This document shows positions 25,245-36,240 of a DNA stretch of 64,000 nt, piece by piece. The position numbers and the translations under genes are program-made. Every line of letters starts with the position of its first letter. The stretch's first letter is position 1. The stretch is from contig OX485804.1 in NCBI GenBank assembly GCA_950295325.1, forward strand, positions 61,040,533 to 61,104,532, written 5' to 3'. The DNA comes from Polytrichum commune (taxonomy: Eukaryota; Streptophyta; Polytrichopsida; Polytrichales; Polytrichaceae). Under the pieces are notes generated by a model. It searched no databases. It was not told the origin of the DNA and was given only the letters and a program-made list of their open reading frames with translations.

Positions 25245-25690
25245 AGATAATTGAGTTTGAGAAATAACCAATTGAAATTCAAAACTTCAGGAAAATTACC
25301 CATCACTGATGATCCAATTGAGATTGAAAAATAACTGGTTGAGGTGTTGAGGTTCATGAGATTACCCATCATAGATGAGCTGGTTGAGTTTGAAAAATAA
25401 TAAGTTGAGGTTTAGGGGTAAAGAAAAAGTATCGATCATTTTAGAGGAATTCTTGCAATATGCCTCAAATGAATGAAGATAAACCAAAAGATCACAACAT
25501 GTAACTAGTTGGACTTGGAAACACTAGGATTTAAACCGATCATGTTCAAAAATATCCTTGGTAATTTTTTTGAAGTCCTAATCTCCAATCGGTTATTTAT
25601 CAAACCCGACTAGATCATTTGTGAAGGGTAATTTTCCTAAACCCCTAAACCTCAACTAGTTATTTCTCAAACTCAATTGGTTCATGTGTA
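25245..25690. repeat. Direct and inverted copies of a roughly 65 bp unit
   Basis: Three direct copies (starting near 25,245, 25,310 and 25,375) share AATTGAGTTTGAGAAATAAC and a following AATTACCCATCA. Two copies in the opposite orientation lie at about 25,575-25,690. The whole could fold as a large cruciform. Confidence 0.6.
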
Positions 25691-27136
25691 ACTATGTAGT
25701 TGTAACTAGCAAACGTAAAAAGTAAAAGGTTAAAAGATTGTTGTAGTAATATATAACCCTCTCTGCATATCTCTCACATACTCAAGGATTTTTACTCCAT
25801 CTACAAAATTTTCCATTCCGGATGGTGTTTGCATGCATGGCTAACCTCACTATCCTACATCTACATCTGCATTGCAAATGAAAAAGCACAAATCTAAAGG
25901 CAGATGTGGGATGAGTGGGCTTGCTTATACCCTATCAACCCCCTTACTCCCCTAGTTAACCACTCTTGGGGTGGTTTTCAGGCTTATGTCATGTGGTATG
26001 ATTATAAAACTTCAAACCAAAGTCTTGGGAGAAAGTTGAGGAGGCGACCAATTTAGCACTACAATCCAAAGCCAATAATAACTTTAATTTCCCCTTGAAA
26101 CTAAGACCTAAACCAAAGATAGATTGTGATTTGGAGGACCGATCCACCATCAACGACAGCCGCAAGGGTTCGCACAAGACAAGTATGAATGAAGACAATC
26201 GTAATTGTGGTTGATTGTAGTGTCACAGTTTTATGAGAGATTGAAAGCAAGTTAGCAACAGATACTACATCAGGACAAGTTATCAGATCTCATGCGATAC
26301 AATGGGTGGTTGCTTTTCTGGTGCTAGAAGTTGGTGGCATTGAAGAATGAGAAGATCAAAATATTCAAGAAACATCAAGGAAACAGATGCAATCAACGAC
26401 AAATTCCTGGTTTCTGGGCGTTACGAATGATCATTTGTCGGCATTTTCTACGTAGTGCTACCCCTGTGCAGCTGGTCATCTCGGTCGTCACCTGTTGGGT
26501 CATGGTGGCCCCGCTAAAGCGTCGCTTTAAGAGAACAAAAAAGAATGTGGTTGGGGTTGATGACGCCTAGGGGAGTCTACTGGCAGTTCACGAGATCGGA
26601 GCTTCAGCAGTTCTGATGGGAATTGCATGTGCGCAATTCACTGACTTCATAGTCTTCCTAGAATTTCTACAGAAGTACGGGTTTGGAGGATGCCTTCGGG
26701 CACTCGTAATGAGACTCCTACAATGCACTAGCAATGCACCCTCTGGGCCTAGGAAACTTGTTGCGCCCCAAATTGAAAAAGGATGCTCCGAACGATCAGA
26801 GTAGGAATAATCTCCACGTTTTGACAGCAACGGCGGCGATCATCGAGTAGCTGAGGCCCGGATTAACGGAGCCAGAATTTGAGGCTGTGTCAGAGCCTGT
26901 CGTCTCTACCCCCTCACCCCTGTTCATCTGTGTCAATTAGTACAGCCAGCTGCTCAGAGAATACTGTCACGGTGAGTGATTACTTATTGCAACGTTGGTG
27001 TACCTCGTGTGGGACATCAAACTGACCCATCTTGTACTCTCAATCCCTCACTCCTCGTCCGAGTTCCAGAATCGTTCGGAGGACTCGCCAAACAGTTTCA
27101 AGCTAGAAATTGTGGTTACCAGCCTGGTCTCAAGAA
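25691..27136. other. Intergenic DNA, no gene seen
   Basis: Composition becomes more GC-rich toward 26,500-27,100, leading into the receptor-kinase 5' repeat array. No exon is supported. Confidence 0.45.
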
Positions 27137-28113
27137 GGAAGCGTCTGCCTGCAGCCTGCGTTGCTGAATGCTTCGAGAATCCCGGCACTTTGGCAGAAAA
27201 TGTTGTGCAGGAAGTTTTGGGTTCATTTGTGGGTAGCTCGGATAGAAACTCTGCAAATCTGAAGATGGAGGATTAGGAGCCATGAAAACCGTGCTGGTGG
27301 TTCCTGCTGCCTCTTGTCGTCGTGTGCTTACAAGTGGACAAGAGCAGCCTCTGATGCACTAACTCAACCCAAGCGGGGCCATACCTCGGCCTGGGGGTTT
27401 CGCTGCGCACCAAACTGGAAGCAGCTGCCTGGAGGCGTGCTTGCGTAATGCTCAGAGGTCATCCCGGCACTTTGAAATGATCTGCCTCGCAACAATTTTT
27501 GGATTCGTAGGTAGCTCGGGCAAAGACTCTGTAATCTGAAGGTTGGAGGATCAGGAACCATGAAAGTGTGTTTATGATTGCTGCTGCCCCCGAACAACCA
27601 TCTGCTTACAATCACGTGCACAATTCAACCTGTGGTGCACTAACCCAAGCTGGGGCCCATACCTTAGCCTGGGGGGTTTTCGCTGCGCACCAAGATAGAG
27701 GAAGGTGCCTCCAGGCTAGCTTATTTAATGCTTCGAGGTCATCCCGGCACTTTGGAATGATTTGCCTCACAACAAGTTTTAGATTTGCAGGTGGCTCGGG
27801 CAGAGACTCTGTAATCTGAAGATGGATAATTAGGAGCTATGAAAGTGTCGTAACCGTTGCTGCTGCCTCTGAACATCCTTCTGCTTACAATAACGTGGAC
27901 AAGAACACCTGTGGTGCACTAACCCAAGCTGGGCCACACCTCAGCCTGGGGATTTCGTTGCGCATCAAGATGGAGGAAGGTGCCTGTAGGTTTGCTTGTT
28001 TAATGCTTCGAGGTCATCCCGGCACTTTGGAATGATTTGCTGTACAACAGGTTCTAGATTAATAGGTAGCTCGGGAAGGGACTCTCGAACCTGAAGCTGG
28101 ACGATCAGGAGCC
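27137..28113 (+). repeat. Tandem array of the receptor-kinase promoter and gene start, three dead copies
   Basis: Each unit has about 115 bp of upstream sequence (landmarks ATCCCGGCACTTTG, GGTAGCTCGG and GACTCT) followed by the ATG and about 130 bp of the first exon of the downstream receptor kinase (landmarks TTGCTGCTGCCTCT, GCACTAACCCAA and CTGCGCACCAA). The start codons lie at 27282, 27560 and 27839, with the intact gene's at 28114, giving spacings of 278, 279 and 275 bp. The first three copies are frameshifted or stopped soon after the signal peptide and then run back into the upstream part of the next unit. Confidence 0.85.
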
Positions 28114-31100
28114 ATGAAAATGAGTTCGCGGTTGCTGCTGCCTCTGGTCATCCACCTTCTTACAATTCCGTGGACAAGAACAACGTATGGTGCACTAACC
28201 CAAACGGGGCCATACCTCAGCTTGGGGGTGTCGCTGCGCACCAACGAGACATGGCTATCCGAGAATGGCACATTCACGATGGGCTTCTTCGCAGTTCCAG
28301 CAAACTCCAGCTCCCTGTACCTCGGGGTATGGTACTCGGGGGTGCCCATTGCGTCCGTGTGGCTCCTAGTTCGGGATAAGGCCGTGACGGTGGGTGCATC
28401 ATTGACGCTCGGTTACGGAGGCAACATCACTCTCGCGGATGCGGATGGTTCCCAGGTTTGGGTGTCCAACACGGCCGCGGACGGGGTCGCGGATGCAGCC
28501 TTTCTGGAAAATGGCAACCTGGTGCTGCGAAATGCGTCCGGGGCCACAGTGTGGGACAGCTTCAACTACCCCACCGATACTTTCCTGCCCGGAATGACGG
28601 TAATACATCCCAGCTATATCTCGAACCGCTGGTGATGGTCGTCGCCATAGCCCTGTAAATTAGAGGCTTCCAGTGCTATGTGGGTGCTATGTGCTACCAG
28701 CACCGTAGCTTGTGAACACAGGTTGTACTTGTTTCGGGAGAATTGTTGGGCACAATGGTATGAACCTGGTTGTTGATTGAAATAGCATGCGATCGTGTCT
28801 GAAACAAAAGATTTCAGTAGTAGCTGTGGTGTGTATCTTGAGTGAAGATGCAGAGTTGATTATCTCAGCTGTATCTGGTACCGATGATGCTCATCGCCAT
28901 AGCCCAAGAAATTCATGCTTGCAAATGAGAGATTCGTAGTACTGCCAGCATCGTAGCTTGTGGACGCAGGTTGTACTTGTTTCGGGGAAATTATAAGCAG
29001 CATGGTATGAATCTGGTTGCTGATTGCAATAGCTTGCGACTGTGTCCGAGATAACAGATTTCGGTATCAGCTCTGGTGTGTGTCTTTGAGTGAATATGCA
29101 GAGCTGGTTATCCCAGCTATATCTCTAACTGATAATTCTCATCGCCATAGCCCCAGAAAATAATCCCTGCAAATTCCGGAAGAATTATTGGGCACAATGG
29201 TAATGATCTGGTTGTCGATTGATATAGCATGCGACCATGCCCGAGATAACAGAGTTCGTTATTCGCACTGGTGTGTGTCTTGAGGATACAGAGCTGGTTA
29301 TCTTTCAATTTGTCTTTACGAGATCATAAATTACGGTGGTCAATCTAAGTGCCTCTAACCCACAATCCAAGCGCAGGATGAAGGGTCAATTCTTTGGGGC
29401 ACTGGTACCTCCTTGTGATACACAGCTGAGAGAACCAAGGGATTAGCAGTAGTCCGAGGTTTTGGGTATGCGTGCACGAGCATAACCAAGTCTCAGAAAA
29501 ATTAGCTTCCAAGTGCTTCTAGCCCCTTAATCTTAGCGCAAGATGGAGGATGAATTCTTTGAAGAAGGAATGGTACCTTCTTGTGGAACACAGCCACGAG
29601 AAACTGGGCATTTAGCAGTACTCTGAGGTTTGGTTATGCGTGTGTGTCTGTATGAGCAGATCCGAGTCTCAGACACATTAGTTTCGTGGAAGTCAGCGAG
29701 CGACCCATCGCCGGGTCTCTACAAGTTCAATCTCGTGAAGGAGGGGGAGCTGCATTTCACATGGAACGACAGCGTCATCTACTACAACAGTGGGCCATGG
29801 ACAGGATCTTATTTCGCCAACCCTCCCCACTTGGGGATTTCGACTCCACCTGACAAGTTTCACTACTCCGACAGCTCTGGAAGCCCCACATTCATGTACA
29901 CAACCTCCGGGCGGTCGGTCACGAACGACGTCTCTCTCAAGAGATTCAGGTTGGACCCGGATGGCAACGCCCGGCAGCACATTTGGGTGATTGAAGCTAA
30001 CAACTGGCAAACGTTCATCGACGTTCCTGTGGAGCCCTGCGACGCGTACCACACATGTGGCCAAAACTCGGTCTGCAACAACACTGTGGTGAGCCCTGTT
30101 TGCAGCTGTCTGCCAGGATTCGGGGCGGTGAATGCACAGGAGTGGGCTAGTGGGAATTTCTGGAGCCATGGATGTCAACGATCTTCTCCTGCCACCCTTC
30201 AATGCACAAATAGCTCGTCCTCATCCTCCTCAGATGCCTTCCTCTCATTGGCAAATGTGGTTCTTGAAGGGGACAACGAATTGCAAACCTTTTCCAATAA
30301 TGATTCCGCAACCGATTGCAGGGAGAGATGTCTTCAGAATTGCACTTGTGGTGGGTACTCTTACACCGGGACAAACTGCACACTCCAGTCAACCTCCGCG
30401 GTCTTATATAACGCTATATACTCGAACAGCTCTTCAACATCTGTGCCGATGTTCCTCCGTGTGCCGGCCAGTAATTCGAGTACTTCGACTCAACCCTCAA
30501 GTGGTGGTCATGCAAATAGCACATTCAGCGGTGCGAAATTGATTGCGACCGTCGTGGTTTGCTCAGCCGTGGGTTTCCTACTTTTGGTGGCATTTGTAGT
30601 GTGGTGGTTCCTCAGGAAATCGAAACGCAGTTGGCCTCAAGCCTCCAACAACGACCCCGATGTGGTGGGCGTCATCAGATTCTCGTACAAGGAGCTCGTG
30701 GATGCGACGGAGAATTTCAAACGGCAGCTGGGAAGCGGTGGCTTTGGGACGGTGTTCATGGGAGTGCTTGCGGACAACACTTCGGTGGCGGTGAAGACCC
30801 TCGGGAAGCTGCGACAAGGCGAGCGTGAGTTCAAAACAGAAGTGGCTGTCATAGGTGAGGATCGTTCAAGCTTGTGAATATTGCAAGCATGAAAGCTCGA
30901 GTGAAACAGTTTTCTTCAAGCTACAGTCTAGTGTACATGGTCGCTCTTACACCATGTGCACCGATCAGATGTGGCTTGGAGAAGGATGAAGTTTTTCCAA
31001 CTAATTTCCATCTGACGTTCCGGGTTTACTGAGTGAGCAATATGGGTGTGTTGACTAAATGGTTGTCAATTGAAGCTGCTTATTGATTTCTACAGTCACG

Positions 31101-32492
31101 TCATAGATGTAGGAGACCTTATTTACTCCGGTTTTTCTTCATCTGGATATTTGATGCCATCTTGCAAGCTCATAATTAAGCTTATATTGTGTCCATCCAC
31201 ATGGGTTTTATGGTTACTGTGATCCTTCAGGAAGATGATGCTGTCCCCTGTCCTTCACAAGACCAATCTCAGAGCCTGGAGACCCAAGCGGTTACTACAA
31301 TCATAGCTGGAAATTCAGAACATGACCTCAGCTCAGGACTAGAACCACCAGTACAACCCACCATCATTGCAAGTAGAAGAAATTGAAACTTACACAGGTG
31401 GTCAGCAATCCTGGGCTTGACTTTCGTCAGAGTCTGTGATGGTAATTACTTGATGTTTGGGAGGGGATGTTTTGGTGACAGGAACCATCCACCACATCAA
31501 CCTGGTACACCTTCAGGGGTATTGTGCAGAAGGCGACCACCGTGCCCTGGTGTATGAGTATGTACGTAACGGATCTTTGGAGAAGTATTTGTTTAAGAAG
31601 TCGGACCCGGAGAATGCCATCCAAGTATTAGATTGGAGGACACGGCTAAACATTGCTGTGGGAGCCGCCCGAGGCATTGCATATCTCCACCACGAGTGCA
31701 GGTCCAAGATCATCCACTGCGACATCAAACCCGAAAACATCTTACTGGAAGCAGACTTCACCCCAAAAGTGTCAGACTTTGGGCTGGCAAAGCTTCTGGG
31801 CAAAGACGTGAGCAAGGTGGTCACCAACATTCGAGGAACCCGAGGTTACTTGGCTCCAGAGTGGTTGACAAACTCGACCCTCACCTCGAAGGTAGATGTA
31901 TACAGTTTTGGGATGACCCTGTTAGAGTTGGTCGGTGGAAGAAGGACAGTGGATCTGTCGTGTCCTTCGGAGAAATGGTTTTTCGCTGTGTGGGCGTTCC
32001 ACCAGATGAAGACGGGGCAGGAACTAAAAGATTTGGTTGATGATAGACTGGCCAAGGATGATGTGGATGAGGAGGAGTTGAAGAGGACATTACGAGTAGG
32101 GTTATGGTGCACACAAGATGACCCTGACATCCGTCCAAGTATGAGGGACGTGGTGAAGATGCTTGAAGGTACCTTGGACGTCGCAGATGTTCCTTCACCA
32201 CCATCGTATGCTCAGACTGCATCGGTGGAGGACAAACACCCACATCGAAATGAGGACTCAGAGATGGAGCACATTTCTTATGAATATACTCAGGTAATTA
32301 CAGGACGATGATGGTGCTTTCAAGATGTATCAACTTTGTCATGTGCAGAGGTCCAGATTGGGGTTCTACTTCCTGAACCAAAGCACAAGTAGTGGCAATT
32401 ACATGGGTAGGGATGCAGCAGTCACGGTTGTCTTAGATTCCTGGAATATGTACTTCAGATCTATCAGCAGGTATGAGAGCCTATGTGACTAA
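28114..32492 (+). CDS. G-type lectin S-receptor-like Ser/Thr protein kinase
   Basis: A plasma-membrane receptor kinase. Exons by splice signals and phase: 28114-28599, 29660-30854, 31482-32293, 32349-32492 (878 residues). Order: signal peptide (1-26), B-lectin domain (about 30-160), S-locus-type region with an EGF-like Cys cluster (about 287-316), PAN-like Cys region (about 380-410), membrane segment (456-479) and kinase. Kinase landmarks: glycine loop GSGGFG (520-525), lysine in VAVKTL (541), HCDIKPEN (catalytic Asp about 641), DFG (about 659), APE (about 686). HCD replaces HRD, so this is a non-RD kinase, the class common in immune receptors; the ligand is unknown. The final exon adds a Ser-rich tail with GFYFLNQSTSSGNY. 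If it were skipped, translation would end at 32311. The first intron and upstream region consist of tandem repeats. Confidence 0.92.
28600..29305 (+). repeat. Roughly 250 bp tandem array inside intron 1 of the receptor kinase
   Basis: Three copies start immediately after the first donor site. Landmarks are CCCAGCTATATCTC and TCGCCATAGCCC, the latter at 28642, 28894 and 29142, giving periods of 252 and 248 bp. The third copy is shortened. There is no coding content. Confidence 0.85.
29340..29665 (+). repeat. 164 bp duplication across the intron 1 / exon 2 boundary
   Basis: Two copies begin at AAGTGCCTCTA (29347) and AAGTGCTTCTA (29511). The second holds the working acceptor at 29659 and the first bases of exon 2 (GTCTCAGACACATTA). 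The first holds the matching sequence GTCTCAGAAAAATTA, but its acceptor region is altered. Confidence 0.8.
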
Positions 32493-32989
32493 CTTACATC
32501 CGCCCAATGGACCTGCTCGACTGAAGAAAAAATATACCTCTAACAAGTCAAGTTGGTCAATTAATGTATACTGTACCTGTCAAGGAGAGGAAGGACTAAA
32601 TGGTAAACTCGAAGCATGTGAAAGGTACATTGGAGTTAAAGATCTCGATTGACAGCTTCTCGCAGTTTGTAGTAATATCATGTTACAGAAATCAAGTTGT
32701 AAGCGAAACAGCACATGTACAGCAAGTTTATATCTGGGGAAGCAGACGTGACTTCCAAATTCCAAACTACAATACATAGACTGCACACACATGCTCATAA
32801 ATTACAGACAGAAAAATTGGTACATGCAACTGATTGAAGTTTGGCTCAGCTTGCTTCCTGCAATATCATTTCATTAACTAGAATGTACAGAAGACAGCTT
32901 CTGCAGCAAGAAGATGTACTAACCACATCTTGCATAATTTGTGGCTTCTATTAAGCATCTTCGCAAAGAAGCACACCTAGCAATTTAAC

Positions 32990-34171
32990 CTAGGCAGAAA
33001 TGTCAAGCCTAAGATTCAAACAACAACTATTAGAGCCTTTAAACAATGGGAACTTTGGCATCCAGTTCCACGATCTTCGGGTCAAGTCATAAAGCAAAGC
33101 AGACTGGCCCTTGAGAGAGAGGAAACATAGAGCGTCATTGCGGGCGGTGGTATGTATGCCAAGTACAGTGAAGCTGACATCCAAGAAGGTTGCAGCTAAC
33201 CCTGCGGGCATAAATTCGACGCTCAAGCACTTGAGATCATTGGGACTTAGCTCCCAAATTTGTATACTCTTCACATCGCCATATTCTGTTTGAAGTATTC
33301 TAAAGAGGTGTCCATGAATTTCCACAAGCCCTTTCTCTTCGGCATGATCCGAGGGTGTAGGCAGCTCAACAAACCTCCAGGTACCCCGTGCAATGTCGTA
33401 CATCCAGACATACTCCGTCACAAAATTCTCATAGAGCACACCGTTGCACTCAACAGGAGTCCATATTGAGCATGTATCATTATGCACATCAGCACCTAAA
33501 TAGTGAGACTGTGGTCTCGACCAGTCCTTTGTTAGACTACTGTAAACGAGTGTCCTCCAACTTGCATTATAAGGCTCCAAACTTGTTTGACTTACTAAAA
33601 TTACTTTGTAACTGTTTGAGTGTTCGTCCACAATAATGCTCACCATCGCCAAATACCACATGAAGTCTTCTGGGTCTTCCACGTCCAAAGGCGGCAGCTC
33701 TCGCCATGACTTGGTAACCGGATTGCAGACCACAATCACGCTATCACTCTCTGATTTGTTACACACGAAACAGAGTAAACCACCTCCCCCCGTCACTAAT
33801 ACAGGCTCCTTTAGGTTGCAAGGAAGAAAGCTTAAGCTTATCTTCAACCACTTGTTGGATGACGGGATGTAAATCGCCCCTTCACCATTCGCAACCATTT
33901 TACCCCTCTCATAGAACACGAAACATGAGCGCTCCGATTGAGCTTTTGCACAAAGCTCAAGGAAGCTCGTGGCATACATCAGGTGCCACCAGTCCTTGCA
34001 TACTGCACGCATTCGAAGAAAGGAAGGGACAGGTAGGCGTGCCAGTACCATGTGGAGTATAGGCTCCGGAAGCCTGGGTAAGGGCCTGTCATCTCCCCTG
34101 CTGGTGGAAGCTGTCTCAATGTTAGGACTTGCCACCCCTGAGGCGCTGCCTGCAGGCAGCGCAGGTATCAT
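32990..34171 (-). CDS. F-box protein with kelch-like carboxy-terminal region
   Basis: Probable substrate receptor of an SCF ubiquitin ligase. A single uninterrupted exon of 393 residues. The F-box (about residues 30-75) has LPRLPEPILHMVLARLPVPS followed by FLRMRAVCKDWWHLM, the Skp1-binding pattern. The rest alternates short strand-like blocks with conserved motifs such as VVCNPVTKSWRELPPL, MYDIARGTWRFVELP and LYDLTRRSWNWMP, which fit kelch-type or F-box-associated repeats forming a propeller. The frame is also open to TTG 34189 upstream; I chose ATG 34171 as the first ATG. It faces the receptor kinase tail to tail, about 500 bp apart. The target protein cannot be told. Confidence 0.85.
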   Translation of the reverse strand: MIPALPAGSASGVASPNIETASTSRGDDRPLPRLPEPILHMVLARLPVPSFLRMRAVCKDWWHLMYATSFLELCAKAQSERSCFVFYERGKMVANGEGAIYIPSSNKWLKISLSFLPCNLKEPVLVTGGGGLLCFVCNKSESDSVIVVCNPVTKSWRELPPLDVEDPEDFMWYLAMVSIIVDEHSNSYKVILVSQTSLEPYNASWRTLVYSSLTKDWSRPQSHYLGADVHNDTCSIWTPVECNGVLYENFVTEYVWMYDIARGTWRFVELPTPSDHAEEKGLVEIHGHLFRILQTEYGDVKSIQIWELSPNDLKCLSVEFMPAGLAATFLDVSFTVLGIHTTARNDALCFLSLKGQSALLYDLTRRSWNWMPKFPLFKGSNSCCLNLRLDISA

Positions 34172-34189
34172 CAGAAAAACTTGATACAA

Positions 34190-35042
34190 AGTGTTAAATC
34201 TGATGCGAATCTACAATCCTGCTCAGAATCACTCGGACGCACAATGTAAGATAACAGAGCATATTCGTGCACAAATAACAAAAAAACCCTCCATTAACTA
34301 CCTACTAGTGAACAACAGGACATGCCAGCATTCGTTCATGGAGAGGATGACTAGGTTTTACAGACGAGCCCGTACATTGGCAAGCCTCCAATGCTGTGTG
34401 ACCATACAAAAACATGTGGCACATCAGCATGCATTGCACGAGGAATCCAACTTAAAATGAATTTTGATATTCAAAATATCAACATTATATAACAAGCAGA
34501 GTGGAGTCCGGTATTACAACGAACTCAAAGCATTTGAGCTACGCATTTCCTTTCGAAGGGCGCAAGCAAATAAGCCCTGTACAGTGAAAGAGATATATGA
34601 AAGTTGGGACACCTCTCAGGCATTTCTTTTAAATGTATCTCCCTCTAAATTTGTGGTAAAGCGGTGGACAAAGAAAGCCGGCTTCTAAATCCGTCCCTGT
34701 CAGAGACTTTACTCTACCCTTCTTCTCGCTCCCTCATCATGTACATCATAATTACCAACACCGAATTTTCCAAATGCCATTGAAAGGTGTCAGGTCATAG
34801 ATAACAAGACCCATACTGGCCATCTAGAAATCACTCAGAAGTCACCTCTGATTGACTATGTGAGGATGTGGTGGCAGAAGATTAAGAGTCATCTACCCTG
34901 AACAATATCTCGGTTCACATAATTACAAGAACCAGACTAACACCTTCGGGATTCCTTTCTTCAATTCAAATATCTCTTCGAGAGTAGAAAGGAAATCCAG
35001 AATAACTAAGAGACAGCTGGATACGTATTCAAGCAATCGCAC
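34190..35042. other. Intergenic DNA between two minus-strand genes
   Basis: Probably the promoter and 5' leader of the F-box gene and the 3' end of the next gene. No further exon is supported. Confidence 0.5.
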
Positions 35043-36240
35043 TCAATTACGCCTGCCTACCCAAAAGATTGTGGCCATATCGTTGTCATGGCTCACACGA
35101 TTCAAGTAGATCAAAGCTCTCGCTGTGGGGGTTTTGAGGTCAGACTGAAAGCAAGAAAGGTTTAAAACTGTTAGTAACCTCAAGATACCTCAACAGCACT
35201 TTGCAAGATAAGCCGCTTGAGAAATTGGCCTCAAAACCATGCGCTACGCTTCTTCCCAGCTATCTTGTGGTACCAATTCCTAGAGAGAGGCAAATGCAAA
35301 CTATTTACTCGTCTCATCAATGAGAAAATGTTAGTGGTGGAGAGAAACCGACAGAAAGAACGAGGAAGACCTTCCCTCCTAGAAATTTATGCAACTAAAA
35401 TGGCTAACCCACGGGGATCATGTAGAGGCAGAATCTTCGCACTCAAACTTAACCACCAGTATCTATTTCTCAAAAATGGTGGTGTTCATTATGCAAGCCA
35501 CATACCCATACTATATAAAATTGACCGACAACTTCATCCTAGGCCCCCAATTTGTGAAATTTTCAAGGTACTTGGTACGTCAGGAACGATGGACAACAGT
35601 GACACCCAGTAATCCGAAAAATGGCGAGCATACAAACAACAGCCTTTTGACACAGGTTGAGCCATGTTTGAGAGAAATGGAAAGTGCGGCCAGTTTTATT
35701 AGGTACGTGGAAACAAAATGTCGCAAAGTGGAGGAAGAGGAAAATGATGATTTCCTCTATGGGAACCTAGTTCTTGCTACTGGTGCCTGCTAAAGTTAAC
35801 CTTTACGTACTTGGACTTTATTACGTACCTGCATTGAACCGTTTCTTGGCCTCCCTAACTCCAACTTTGATTGCAAAAAAATCAGCGACCGATATTTCTG
35901 AGCGCAAAAGCTCAAACATGCTCTGGAACTCATCATCGTTCATCCCAACCAACGTCCGCACCGTGAAGTCCCGAATTTTGTGTGCCAGGGCTTTGGGGTC
36001 CTTTGCAAAACCTCGTAGGATGTCTTCTAACCTTGCATTGTACACATTGTTAGTGGGGAGTTCAGAAGACAGGTTCGAGTCCATCGACGGGTCGTCCATA
36101 AAGTCGTCGTCGTCGCCGCCGTCGCTGTCGCTCGCCTCCTCCTGCGGTATGAGAATCAGGTTTCGCTGCAGACAGAATGTCTCTAGCTTCGAACCGCCGA
36201 ACACAAACCCCTCTCTCTCAAAGGACCTCCCCTGGAGCAT
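35043..36240 (-). CDS. Unidentified protein, three exons, acidic linker
   Basis: Exons: 35829-36240 (start possibly further upstream), 35189-35229 and 35043-35144; phases agree at both junctions, giving 184 residues from the first in-frame ATG. Visible parts: a basic/hydrophobic start with LQGRSFEREGFVFGG, an acidic stretch near residues 38-55 (SDSDGGDDDDFMDD), then a helical region with LEDILRGFAKDPKALAHKIR and VRTLVGMNDDEFQSMFELL, and a last part with RALIYLNRVSHDNDMATIF. The frame stays open upstream of the ATG for about 60 codons, so a longer amino terminus, such as an organelle targeting sequence, is possible. I do not recognise the family. Codon use and splice phases argue for a real gene. 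Confidence 0.55.

Noticed and set aside
35217-35793. Two overlapping plus-strand frames of about 130 codons
   Set aside because: They run antisense through an exon and intron of the unidentified minus-strand gene, and neither resembles a known protein.
36072-36083. GGTTCGAGTCC, like a tRNA T-arm
   Set aside because: It lies inside a coding exon and no acceptor or anticodon stems surround it.
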